Origin: Planctomycetota bacterium
GTDB lineage: Bacteria; Planctomycetota; UBA1135; GCA-002686595
NCBI GenBank assembly: GCA_020638875.1
Contig: JACKHS010000018.1
Span: forward strand, 13,739-77,738
Direction of reading: 5' to 3'
Length of the DNA: 64,000 nt
Shown here: positions 9,070 to 16,188 of the stretch, one piece after another
Numbering within the stretch: position 1 is the stretch's first letter
Layout: each line of letters starts with the position of its first letter
The notes under the pieces: model-generated
The model's database searches: none
Seen by the model: the letters and a program-made list of their open reading frames with translations, nothing else
Told to the model about the DNA's origin: nothing
Made by a program: the position numbers and the translations under genes

Positions 9070-9478
9070 GCGTTGCCGCGCACGACGCGCTGCGCGCCGC
9101 GCGCCTCGAGCCAGCTCGCGACGCGCTCGACCAGCGCGCCCTGCACGACGAGCTCGTCGCCCTCGACGCGCGCGCCCGCGCCGAGCGCTTTGCGCAGCTC
9201 GCGCGCCAGCGCCTCGCGCTCGGCCTCCGCGCCGCCCAGGCCGGCGATGCACGTCACGGTCTTGCCGCCGCGGCCCTTGGCCTCCTTTGCGCACGACGAG
9301 CTTGCCCGCGAGCAGCGCCGCGACGGACTCGGACGCCGCGGCGCGGGCAGGGCGACCTCCGGCGGGCGCGGCGCGGGCGCGGGCGCCTCGCCCCTGCCGC
9401 CCGCGAGCGCGCGGAAGGGGTTGTGGGTCAGCGCGCCGCCGGGAGAGGTCGGGCGCGCTCCTCGCGCTTCTTCGCCAT
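9066..9478 (-). CDS. SUI1/eIF1-like translation factor, YciH type (frame-disrupted)
   Basis: The protein starts MAKKREERA at 9478 and continues through a Pro/Ala-rich linker containing LTHNPFRALAGG. The SUI1 domain follows: GRGGKTVTCIAGLGG, then EALARELRKALGAG, then the terminal ASWLEARGAQRVVRGN. The linker and the domain are in different frames (shifts near 9300-9440). YciH proteins resemble eukaryotic eIF1 and affect start-codon selection in vitro, which is pertinent in a genome that appears rich in leaderless mRNAs. The stop overlaps the DUF455 start as ATGA. Confidence 0.75.
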
Positions 9479-9556
9479 GGCGACCATCATCGGTCCGGGG
9501 CGCGGGCGTCGAGGCGCGAGCTTGCGCGCTCCGCCGGCGACGACGACCATGCCGCC

Positions 9557-9737
9557 GTGGACGCCCCCGACCCGAACTGCCTGCGCTGCCGCCACCACTA
9601 CGTGACGTACGTCGCGCCGCGGCCGCACGGGTGCCGGGTCTACGGGCTCGAGTCGCGCGAGCTGCCGGCGCAAGGTGGTGCGCGCGAGCTCGGGCGAGCC
9701 CTGCCGCGCCTTCGAGGAGCGCCTGCCGCGGCCATGA
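9557..9737 (+). CDS. Small conserved Cys-rich protein (one extra base)
   Basis: A protein of about 59 residues, beginning at a GTG: DAPDPNCLRCRHHYVTY, PHGCRVYGLESRELPA, then VVRASSGEPCRAFEERLP. Four cysteines (a CxxC near residues 8-11 and singles near 26 and 49) suggest a small zinc site. An extra A near 9673 breaks the frame between RELPA and VVRAS. The TGA overlaps the ATG of the SpoU gene as ATGA, so the two are probably co-translated. I recall such short proteins in diverse bacteria but know no function. Confidence 0.6.
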
Positions 9738-10525
9738 GCGGCGACGCGTGGCGGCGGCGCGCGGCCGAGCTCGCGCAGTGCGAGAGCGCCGGCGGACGGC
9801 GCGCGCTGGGCGGCTACTCGATCGAGGGTCTGCGCCTGGTCGAGCGCGCGCTGCGCGCCGGCGTCGCGCTCGAGTGGGTGCTCGCCGCGCGCTCGCTCGT
9901 CGAGCGCGCGCGGCCGCGCGAGCGCGAGCTCCTCGACGCGCTGGCTGCGGCCGACGTGCTGCTGCACCTCGCGCCTGACGCCGAGCTCGCGCGCCTGGTC
10001 GCCGGGCGCAGCTACGGCGCGCTCCTGGGCTTCGTGCGCGCGGCGCCCGAGCTGCCGCTCGCCGCGCCGCGCGGCGACGAGCTGTGGGTCGCGGTGCACG
10101 ACGCGGAGGATCCGGGCAACGTCGGCGCGCTGGTGCGCACTGCGCACGCGGCCGGCGCTGCCGGGCTGGTGGCGCTCGGCGCGAGCGAGCCGTGGCATCC
10201 CAAGGCCGTGCGCACCTCGATGGGCAGCGCGTTCCGCCTGCCGCTGTTGCGCCGCGCCGACCCGGCGGCGTTCCTGGCCGAGGCGCGCGCCGCCGGCCTC
10301 GCGTCGGTGGCGGCCCTCGCGCGCGGCGGCGCGCCGCTGGAAGCGTTCGCGCGCCCGGCAGCGCCGCTCGTGCTGTGGCTGGGCAGCGAGGCCTTCGGGC
10401 TGCCGGCGGCGCTCGCCGCGTCGCTCGAACACCGCGTCAGCATCCGCCAGGGCGCCGACGTCGACTCCTACAGCCTCAACGCCGCGGCGGCGATCCTGTG
10501 CCACGCGCTCGCGCCGCGCGGTTAG
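9734..10525 (+). CDS. TrmH/SpoU family RNA 2'-O-methyltransferase
   Basis: A 263-residue SAM-dependent methyltransferase of the SPOUT class acting on rRNA or tRNA ribose. The N-terminal substrate-binding region includes SIEGLRLVERALRAG. The C-terminal catalytic domain carries the three SpoU motifs: HDAEDPGNVGALVRTAHAAG (motif 1), LWLGSEAFGLP (motif 2, with the GSE loop) and VSIRQGADVDSYSLNAAAAI (motif 3; the usual PM.G.V.SLNV pattern is varied). The substrate base cannot be assigned. The start is fixed by the ATGA overlap with the small Cys protein. A strong hairpin follows. Confidence 0.88.
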   Translation: MSGDAWRRRAAELAQCESAGGRRALGGYSIEGLRLVERALRAGVALEWVLAARSLVERARPRERELLDALAAADVLLHLAPDAELARLVAGRSYGALLGFVRAAPELPLAAPRGDELWVAVHDAEDPGNVGALVRTAHAAGAAGLVALGASEPWHPKAVRTSMGSAFRLPLLRRADPAAFLAEARAAGLASVAALARGGAPLEAFARPAAPLVLWLGSEAFGLPAALAASLEHRVSIRQGADVDSYSLNAAAAILCHALAPRG

Positions 10526-10591
10526 CCGCGCGCCCGCTGTCCCGCTCCGCGGGCACGCCGCGGGACCTCCGAACGCTCTCCGCGAAAACGT

Positions 10592-10627
10592 CGAGCGCCC
10601 GCCGTCCACGGGGACGGCGGGCGCTCG
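10592..10627. terminator. Strong bidirectional hairpin
   Basis: Perfect 16-bp arms (10592-10607 with 10612-10627) with a 4-nt loop lie between the convergent methyltransferase and ferredoxin genes. Confidence 0.75.
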
Positions 10628-10649
10628 CGCGAGGCTTCGAGGCCAGAGG

Positions 10650-10982
10650 TCAGGCCGGGTTCTCGTTCCGGTACTGCTTCTTGTCCTCGACCTCCTTGAA
10701 CTCGTCGGCGCCGTCCATGGCGTCCTTCTTCTCGGTGATCTCCGGCCAGATCTCGGCCATCTTCGCGTTGTAGTCGACGTAGTCCGCCCACTTCTCGGGC
10801 AGGTCGTCCTCGCTGAAGATCGCCTCGGTCGGGCACTCGGGCACGCACGCGCCGCAGTCGATGCACTCGTCGGGGTTGATCACGAGCGTGTTCTCGCCCT
10901 CGCGGAAGCAATCCACGGGGCACACGTCCACGCAGTCCGTGTACTTACACTTGATGCAGGGTTCGGCGACGATGTAGGCCAC
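10650..10982 (-). CDS. fdxA: 7Fe ferredoxin FdxA type
   Basis: A 110-residue electron carrier with one [3Fe-4S] and one [4Fe-4S] cluster. The N-terminus has Cys at positions 9, 12, 17 and 21 (CIKCKYTDCVDVCP); the second motif is CIDCGACVPECP. The acidic C-terminal tail (YVDYNAKMAEIWPEITEKKD) is typical of bacterial FdxA. The start is GTG at 10982, with a clear AGGAG Shine-Dalgarno sequence 7 nt upstream, so this gene is not leaderless. Redox partners are not encoded nearby. The gene is bounded by a hairpin on its downstream side. Confidence 0.9.
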   Translation of the reverse strand: MAYIVAEPCIKCKYTDCVDVCPVDCFREGENTLVINPDECIDCGACVPECPTEAIFSEDDLPEKWADYVDYNAKMAEIWPEITEKKDAMDGADEFKEVEDKKQYRNENPA

Positions 10983-11088
10983 TGGTTCGCTCCTTGGTAT
11001 CGCGGATCGAGGGGGGTCGCGGGTCGGGGGCCGTTCAGGCGGGGGGAGATCCTAGAGCCTCGCCCCGCCGTCGACCACCCGGCGCCGG

Positions 11089-11116
11089 AAAAAGCGGCGG
11101 GATCCCGACCCGCCGC
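11089..11116 (-). terminator. Canonical intrinsic terminator of the M28 peptidase gene
   Basis: Read on the minus strand, an 8-bp GC stem (11116-11109 with 11101-11094) is followed by five U residues. It is the only textbook U-tract terminator I found. Confidence 0.8.
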
Positions 11117-11121
11117 GCGGG

Positions 11122-12552
11122 TCACAGCTCCAGGGTGTCCCCCTGCAGCCCGTCCAGGACGCGCAGCACGACCCGCACCACCCGTCGGATCTTGTCGCAA
11201 TCGATCTTCTCGACGTCGTCCGTGGGCTGGTGGTAGTCCTCGTGGACGTCGGAGAAGAGGAAGGCCACCGGGATGTGGAGGTTGCGCGAGAAGTTCGCGT
11301 GGTCCGAGCGGCTCCAGTACTCGTCGCAGCTCCCCAGCGCGGGGAAGCCCTCGAGCGGCGCGGCGACCTCCGCCATGCGCACGAGGCCGTTGTACTCCGG
11401 CCGCTCCTTCGTCGGCGTGATGAGCAGCTTGTCGGGCGCGTTGCGGCCGATCATGTCGATGTTGAGGTCGGCCACCGGGCGCATGCCCTCGGGCAGCCAC
11501 GGGTCGCGCGTCCAGGCGTCCGAGCCGAGCAAGCCCTTCTCCTCGCCCGAGACCCACATCAGCATCACGGTGCGGCGCATCGGCCCGTACTCGCTGAGCG
11601 CCTCCGCGAGCGCCATCAGGCCGGTCGTGCCCGAGCCGTTGTCGTCGGCGCCGTTGTAGATCTGCCCGTCGTCGCCCACGCCGACGTGGTCGTAGTGCGC
11701 CGAGACGATCAGCACCTCGTCGCGCAGTTGCGGGTCGCTGCCCGGCCAGAGCGCGCACACGTTCTCGAGGCCCTCCTCGGCCCGGTCGCGCGTCGCGCGC
11801 GTCTCGGTCAGCGCGACCGTCCACACGTCGCCGGGCTGCGGGTCGCTCACGCCGGCGAGCTCCTCGAGCGCGGCGAGGCCGCCGGCGCTCAGGTAGACCG
11901 ACGGCAGTCCGCGCCCTGCGCGGCCGCCGCGCAGGCGCCCCTCGACCGCCTCGGCGCCCCACGTCTCGACGCGCGCCTGCATCTCGGCGGCCTCGAGCCC
12001 GGGACCGGGCACGTAGACGATGCCCTTGGCCTTGGCCTCGCGCACCGCGCCCTGCACCTCTCGGCTCTGCCCCTCCGTCGTCGGCAGCACGAGCCAGCGA
12101 TCCTCGAGGTCGAGCTTCGCGATCGCCTCGGCGTCGCACCCGCCGCCGTAGACCAGGCTCGCCGCAGCGACCTCGGACTCGCGCAGCGCGCGCGGGTGGA
12201 AGGTGTAGTCGCGGCCCAGCACGAACGTCGCCTCGCCGCGCGCGCCCTTGGCGACGAGTCGGCAGCGCGCGGCGTCCGCGCCGACCATCGGCACCTCGTA
12301 CTGGAAGAACCAGCCGTCCTCGTTGCCGGGCTGGAAGCCCAGGCGCTCGACGCGCGCGGCGATGTAGCGCGCCGCGATGCGCTGCTCGTGCGAGGGCGTG
12401 TCGCGTCCGCGCATCTCGTCGGAGGCGATGAAGGCCAGGTCGGCGTGGATCTCCTTCGCGTCGACCGTGGCGAGGCCGCGCTCGAGCGCCGCGGTGGTGT
12501 CCGCGGCGGGCGCGAGCGCGAGGAGCAGAGAGAGCAGGGTGCCGTGGAGCAT
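11122..12552 (-). CDS. Secreted M28 family zinc metallopeptidase with PA-type insert
   Basis: A 476-residue exported aminopeptidase-like enzyme. A signal peptide (MLHGTLLSLLLALAPAA) precedes an N-terminal strand region. A protease-associated insert of about 150 residues follows (around 130-270). The catalytic motifs are SAHYDHVG (Zn His), GADDNGSG (bridging Asp), SGEEKGLLGS (catalytic and metal Glu), NIDMIGR (Asp) and DYHQPTDD (His). All five metal ligands are present, so it should be active. It likely trims peptides outside the cytoplasm. A TACAAT box lies 33 nt upstream of the ATG and a U-tract terminator follows the gene, so it is a single-gene unit. Confidence 0.9.
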   Translation of the reverse strand: MLHGTLLSLLLALAPAADTTAALERGLATVDAKEIHADLAFIASDEMRGRDTPSHEQRIAARYIAARVERLGFQPGNEDGWFFQYEVPMVGADAARCRLVAKGARGEATFVLGRDYTFHPRALRESEVAAASLVYGGGCDAEAIAKLDLEDRWLVLPTTEGQSREVQGAVREAKAKGIVYVPGPGLEAAEMQARVETWGAEAVEGRLRGGRAGRGLPSVYLSAGGLAALEELAGVSDPQPGDVWTVALTETRATRDRAEEGLENVCALWPGSDPQLRDEVLIVSAHYDHVGVGDDGQIYNGADDNGSGTTGLMALAEALSEYGPMRRTVMLMWVSGEEKGLLGSDAWTRDPWLPEGMRPVADLNIDMIGRNAPDKLLITPTKERPEYNGLVRMAEVAAPLEGFPALGSCDEYWSRSDHANFSRNLHIPVAFLFSDVHEDYHQPTDDVEKIDCDKIRRVVRVVLRVLDGLQGDTLEL

Positions 12553-12585
12553 CGGGATCGGGCGGGGGTCGGGGTGTGGGCCGGG

Positions 12586-12591
12586 ATTGTA
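12586..12591 (-). promoter_or_regulatory. TACAAT -10 box of the M28 peptidase gene
   Basis: A near-consensus -10 on the minus strand with 33 nt to the ATG at 12552, giving a leader of about 26 nt. Confidence 0.5.
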
Positions 12592-12711
12592 GGCCGCGCG
12601 CGCCGCGAGGCACGCCGCCGGCCGCGCGCGGGCGGCGAATGTACCCCCGCGTTACGCGCCCGCGGCGGCGCGAGGCGTCCGCTCGGGGCTGTCCCCGCCG
12701 CGCGCCCGCGG

Positions 12712-12717
12712 TACAGT
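12712..12717 (+). promoter_or_regulatory. TACAGT -10 box, leaderless type
   Basis: The box lies 7 nt before the ATG of the M18 aminopeptidase gene. Confidence 0.5.
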
Positions 12718-12724
12718 CCCCGCC

Positions 12725-14017
12725 ATGAGCACCCCCGCGACCCACGCCGCCGTGCGCATGGCGGAGTTCATCGACGCCTCGCCCTCGCCCTACCACGCCT
12801 GCAGGAGCGCCGCCGCGCTGCTCGAGACCGTCGGCTTCACCCGCCTCGCCGAGGTCGACGCGTGGACCGGCGCGCCGGGCGCGCACTACGTCGTCCGCGG
12901 CGGCAGCCTCGTCGCCTGGTGCACGCAGGAACACCACCGGCCGTGGAGCGGCTTCCGCGTGCTCGGCGCGCACACCGACAGCCCCAACCTGCGCGTCAAG
13001 CCGCGCCCCGACCGGCGCCGCTCCGGCTTCGCGCAGCTCGGCGTCGAGGTCTACGGCGGCGTGCTGCTGAACTCCTGGCTCGACCGCGACCTGGGCCTGT
13101 CGGGCCGCGCGCACGTGCGCGCCTCGGGCGGCGTCGAGGAGCGCCTGTTCCTCGTGCAGCGCCCGCTGCTGAAGATCCCCCAGCTCGCCATCCACCTCGA
13201 CCGCGAGATTCACACCGACGGCCTCAAGCTCAACAAGCAGACGCACATGTCACCCGTCTGGTCGACGCTCGACGGCGACGAGCGCGGCTTCGTCGCGTGG
13301 CTGGCGTCCGAGCTCGACGTCGACGAGGAGGACGTGCTGGCCTGGGACGCGATGGTGCACGACACGAACCCGTCGTGCCTCTTCGGCCAGGCGAACGAGC
13401 TGGTCAGCGCGCCGCGCCTCGACAACCTGTGCTCCTCGTTCTGCGCGCTGACGGCGCTCGCCGGCGCGGTCGAGCGCGGCGCGGCGCTCGAGTACGTGCC
13501 CGTCGTCTCGCTCTTCGACCACGAGGAGGTCGGCAGCGGCTCGGCCGCCGGCGCCGAGAGCCCGCTCTTGCGCGGCCTGCTCGAGCGCACCGTGCTCGCG
13601 CGCGGCGGCACGCGCGAGGAGTTCCACCGCGCGGTGGCCGACTCGCTGTGCGTGTCGATCGACATGGCGCACGCGACGCACCCCAACTACGCCGACAAGC
13701 ACGACCCCGAGCACGAGGTGCGCGTCAACGCCGGCCCGGTCATCAAGCTGAACAGCAACATGCGCTACGCCTCGGAGAGCGAGTCCGTCGCGCGCTTCCA
13801 GCTCGCGTGCGAGCGCGCGGACGTGCCCTGCCAGAAGTGGGTCATGCGCAGCGACCTCGCGTGCGGCTCGACCATCGGCCCGCTGACCGCGCAGAACCTC
13901 GGCATGCTGACGGTCGACGTCGGCAACCCGCAGCTCGGCATGCACTCCTGCCGCGAGACGTGCGGCTCGAAGGACCCCGGCTACCTGCTGCGCGCGCTCG
14001 GCGAGATCCTGCAGTAG
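12725..14017 (+). CDS. apeB: M18 family aminopeptidase (aspartyl aminopeptidase type)
   Basis: A cytoplasmic zinc aminopeptidase of 430 residues, the usual length, that removes N-terminal acidic or neutral residues. The conserved elements are in order: GAHTDSPNLRVKP (metal His), WLDRDLGLSGR (bridging Asp), FDHEEVGSGSAAGAES (catalytic and metal Glu), SIDMAHATHPN (metal Asp and His), CGSTIGP, and GMHSCRET (terminal metal His). The TACAGT box 7 nt before the ATG suggests a leaderless mRNA. No signal peptide is present. The symbol follows the bacterial M18 family; specificity is not shown by sequence alone. Confidence 0.92.
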   Translation: MSTPATHAAVRMAEFIDASPSPYHACRSAAALLETVGFTRLAEVDAWTGAPGAHYVVRGGSLVAWCTQEHHRPWSGFRVLGAHTDSPNLRVKPRPDRRRSGFAQLGVEVYGGVLLNSWLDRDLGLSGRAHVRASGGVEERLFLVQRPLLKIPQLAIHLDREIHTDGLKLNKQTHMSPVWSTLDGDERGFVAWLASELDVDEEDVLAWDAMVHDTNPSCLFGQANELVSAPRLDNLCSSFCALTALAGAVERGAALEYVPVVSLFDHEEVGSGSAAGAESPLLRGLLERTVLARGGTREEFHRAVADSLCVSIDMAHATHPNYADKHDPEHEVRVNAGPVIKLNSNMRYASESESVARFQLACERADVPCQKWVMRSDLACGSTIGPLTAQNLGMLTVDVGNPQLGMHSCRETCGSKDPGYLLRALGEILQ

Positions 14018-14033
14018 CGCGCGCGACGCCCGC

Positions 14034-14828
14034 TCAGGCGAGCTCCGCGCTCGCGCCGCGCGGCGGCTCGATCCCGCGCTGCACGACGCCGTCCGCGCGC
14101 CACACGAACTCGACGTTCTTCGAGCGGTACATGTCCGCGCGGCGGAAGGTGCGGAACGGCAGGCCGAGCGCCTCGACGCGCGCGCAGGCGTCCGCGTACG
14201 CGTCGGCGCTCACCGCGAGGCGCGCGGCGTTCGGCGCGCCGCCGCGGCCCCACGGCAGGAAGCGGTAGAGGTGCCACGCGTGGACGCGGCCGCCGCGCGC
14301 CTGGTAGCCGCGCAGCGCCTCGGCGAGCGGCGCGACGCCGGCGAGCGTCTCGCTGCACAGGACGGTCGAGAGCGTCACCTCGCGCCCCGCCGCGCGCAGC
14401 GCCTCCAGCCGGCGCAGGATCAGCGCGTGGTGACCGGGGCCGTGCCGGCGCAGGCGATCGTGCACGGCCGCGTCGGCCGACTCGAGCGGCAGCACCCAGC
14501 GGTCGATCGCGTCGTCCGCGGCGAAGCCCGCGGGCAGCGCGATGCCGTTGGTGCCCACCTGCACGACGAGGCCGCGCGCGCGCGCCGCGCCGGCGAGGCG
14601 CAGCAGGTCGCCGCGCCACGCGAAGGGCTCGCCGCCGCCGAACACGACGGTGCGCAGCCCGCGCGCCGCGAGCTCGTCGACGAGCGCGTGCGCCTGCGCC
14701 TCGTCCAGCGCCTCGAAGGCGTCGTCGGGCGTCACGCAGAAGCTGCACGTCATGTTGCAGCGCGGGTGCAGCAGCACGACGGCTACGAAGACGTCGCGCT
14801 CCGTTGTCGGTGCGGGGGGCTCGCTCAC
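14034..14828 (-). CDS. Radical SAM domain protein
   Basis: A radical-SAM enzyme of about 264 residues. After a short N-terminus the [4Fe-4S] motif is CNMTCSFC, i.e. Cys-x3-Cys-x2-Cys. FGGGEPFAW supplies the GGE SAM-binding motif, and VQVGTNGIALP is the next strand. The C-terminus has no extra cysteine cluster of the SPASM type. I take GTG at 14828, which follows an Ala-rich untranslated stretch, rather than the far-upstream ATG. The tautomerase gene starts further upstream on the same strand with a 56-nt gap, so they may be co-transcribed. Substrate is unknown; the protein resembles short MoaA/NirJ-like radical SAM domains. Confidence 0.8.
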   Translation of the reverse strand: MSEPPAPTTERDVFVAVVLLHPRCNMTCSFCVTPDDAFEALDEAQAHALVDELAARGLRTVVFGGGEPFAWRGDLLRLAGAARARGLVVQVGTNGIALPAGFAADDAIDRWVLPLESADAAVHDRLRRHGPGHHALILRRLEALRAAGREVTLSTVLCSETLAGVAPLAEALRGYQARGGRVHAWHLYRFLPWGRGGAPNAARLAVSADAYADACARVEALGLPFRTFRRADMYRSKNVEFVWRADGVVQRGIEPPRGASAELA

Positions 14829-14884
14829 GCCGCCATCTTGGCCGTCCCGCGCGCGCGCTCCAAGCGAATCCGCGCGCGCCGCGC

Positions 14885-15079
14885 TCAGGCGCGCTCGCGC
14901 TCGGCGAACAGCACGCCGCCCTCGGCGAGGTCGTGACGCGCGATCTCGCGCAGCACGACGGTCACCGAGGCCGCCGGCACGGCCAGGCTCTCCGCCGCCG
15001 CCGCCGTCAGGCGCTCGACGAGCGCGCGCTTGGTGGCCACGTCCCGTCCCTCGAACAACGTCACGTCGATGATCGGCAT
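14885..15079 (-). CDS. 4-oxalocrotonate tautomerase-like protein
   Basis: A 64-residue 4-OT family protein. The catalytic amino-terminal Pro follows the initiator Met (MPIIDVTLFEGR), and the remainder (KRALVERLTAAAAESL, then VTVVLREIARHDLAEGG) fits the beta-alpha-beta subunit that assembles as hexamers. Family members carry out tautomerisation or dehalogenation, so the physiological substrate is open. A TAGCGT box ends 6 nt before the ATG, which implies a leaderless transcript diverging from apaG. Confidence 0.85.
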   Translation of the reverse strand: MPIIDVTLFEGRDVATKRALVERLTAAAAESLAVPAASVTVVLREIARHDLAEGGVLFAERERA

Positions 15080-15107
15080 GACACCACGCTAGCAACCGCA
15101 GTAGAAT
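15078..15107 (+). promoter_or_regulatory. apaG promoter, ATGACA / 18 nt / TAGAAT
   Basis: The -10 TAGAAT (15102-15107) lies 10 nt before the apaG ATG; a -35-like ATGACA (15078-15083) overlaps the tautomerase start codon on the other strand. The two divergent promoters therefore overlap in 38 bp. Confidence 0.5.
15086..15091 (-). promoter_or_regulatory. TAGCGT -10 box, leaderless type, divergent
   Basis: Minus-strand box 6 nt before the tautomerase ATG. It sits inside the -35/-10 span of the opposite apaG promoter. Confidence 0.5.
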
Positions 15108-15117
15108 CGCGCCCGAC

Positions 15118-15564
15118 ATGACCGTCGACAGCCAAGAGAGTCCCGCCCCGCGCAGCGCCACGCCGCGCGGTCACTCGGACGTCACGACCGAGGGCATCCG
15201 CGTGCGCGTGGGCGCCCAGTACCTGCCCGGCCGCTCCGACCCCAGCCTCGGCCACTTCACGTACGCCTACCGCGTCGTCCTCACGAACGTCGGCGAGCGG
15301 CCCGCGCAGCTGCTCTCGCGTCACTGGATCGTGCTCGACGCGGACAACGACCGCCGCGAGGTGCGCGGCGAGGGCGTCGTCGGCGAGCAGCCGCGCCTCG
15401 ATCCAGGCCAGAGCTTCGAGTACGTCAGCGGCTCCAGCCTGCCCACCGAGTGGGGCACGATGGAGGGCAGCTACCAGATGATCCGCGACGACGGCGAGCT
15501 GTTCCGCGCCGCGATCGGGCGCTTCTTCCTGGCCCCCACCGCCGCGCCGCTCGCCGCGCACTGA
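15118..15564 (+). CDS. apaG: ApaG domain protein
   Basis: A 148-residue protein with the ApaG fibronectin-III-like fold. The core GIRVRVGAQYLPGRSDP, YAYRVVLTNVGERPAQLLSRHWIV, EQPRLDPGQSFEYVSGS and GTMEGSYQMI matches the family closely. A 25-residue Ser/Pro/Thr-rich N-terminal extension precedes it. ApaG proteins are small beta-sandwich proteins of uncertain biochemical role. The gene has its own promoter at 15078-15107 and is followed after 9 nt by the YigZ-family gene, so the two are an operon. Confidence 0.92.
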   Translation: MTVDSQESPAPRSATPRGHSDVTTEGIRVRVGAQYLPGRSDPSLGHFTYAYRVVLTNVGERPAQLLSRHWIVLDADNDRREVRGEGVVGEQPRLDPGQSFEYVSGSSLPTEWGTMEGSYQMIRDDGELFRAAIGRFFLAPTAAPLAAH

Positions 15565-15573
15565 CCGCGCGCC

Positions 15574-16188
15574 GTGATCGAGCGCTACTGGACCCTCGCG
15601 GCCGAGCTCGAGCACGAGATCGACAAGGTCAAGGGCTCGCGCTTCCTCGCGACGGTCGCGCCGGTGCGCAGCCCCGAGGAGGCGCAAGCGCTGCTGGAGC
15701 GCGTGCGCAAGCGCTACCACGACGCGCGCCACCACGGCGTCGCGTGGCGCCTCGGTCCGGGCGGCGCGCGCGAGCGCTTCAGCGACGACGGCGAGCCGGC
15801 GGGCTCCACGGGCCGCCCGATCCTGGCCGAGCTCGCCGGGCGCGAGCTCTCCGACGCGATCGTGGTCGTGACGCGCTGGTTCGGCGGCACGAAGCTCGGC
15901 GTCGGCGGCCTCGTGCGCGCGTACGGCGGCGCCGCCGCCGCGGCGCTGGACCTCGCGCCGCGGCGCGAGGTCGTGCTGTGCGAGCGCGTGACGCTGGCGC
16001 ACCCATACGAGTGCGCCGGCGCCGTCGAGGGCCTGCTGGCCGAGTACGCGCTGCGGCCGGTCGCGGCCGACTACGGCGCGGCGGTGGCGCTCACCCTGGA
16101 GGTGCCGCTCACCGCCGTCGAGCCGCTGCTCGAGGCCTACCGCGACCGGACGGCCGGCCGCGGCCGGGCCGCGCGCGTCAGTTCGTGA
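15574..16188 (+). CDS. YigZ/IMPACT family protein
   Basis: A 204-residue protein of the UPF0029/IMPACT family, which is related to ribosomal protein S5-like folds and to translation control. The signature region is FSDDGEPAGSTGRPIL, then VVVTRWFGGTKLGVGGLVRAYGG. The C-terminal RNA-binding-like domain follows (VTLAHPYECAGAVEGLLAEY). It starts with GTG and begins 9 nt after apaG. The last 11 nt overlap the 3' end of the convergent secreted-protein gene. Confidence 0.9.
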   Translation: MIERYWTLAAELEHEIDKVKGSRFLATVAPVRSPEEAQALLERVRKRYHDARHHGVAWRLGPGGARERFSDDGEPAGSTGRPILAELAGRELSDAIVVVTRWFGGTKLGVGGLVRAYGGAAAAALDLAPRREVVLCERVTLAHPYECAGAVEGLLAEYALRPVAADYGAAVALTLEVPLTAVEPLLEAYRDRTAGRGRAARVSS

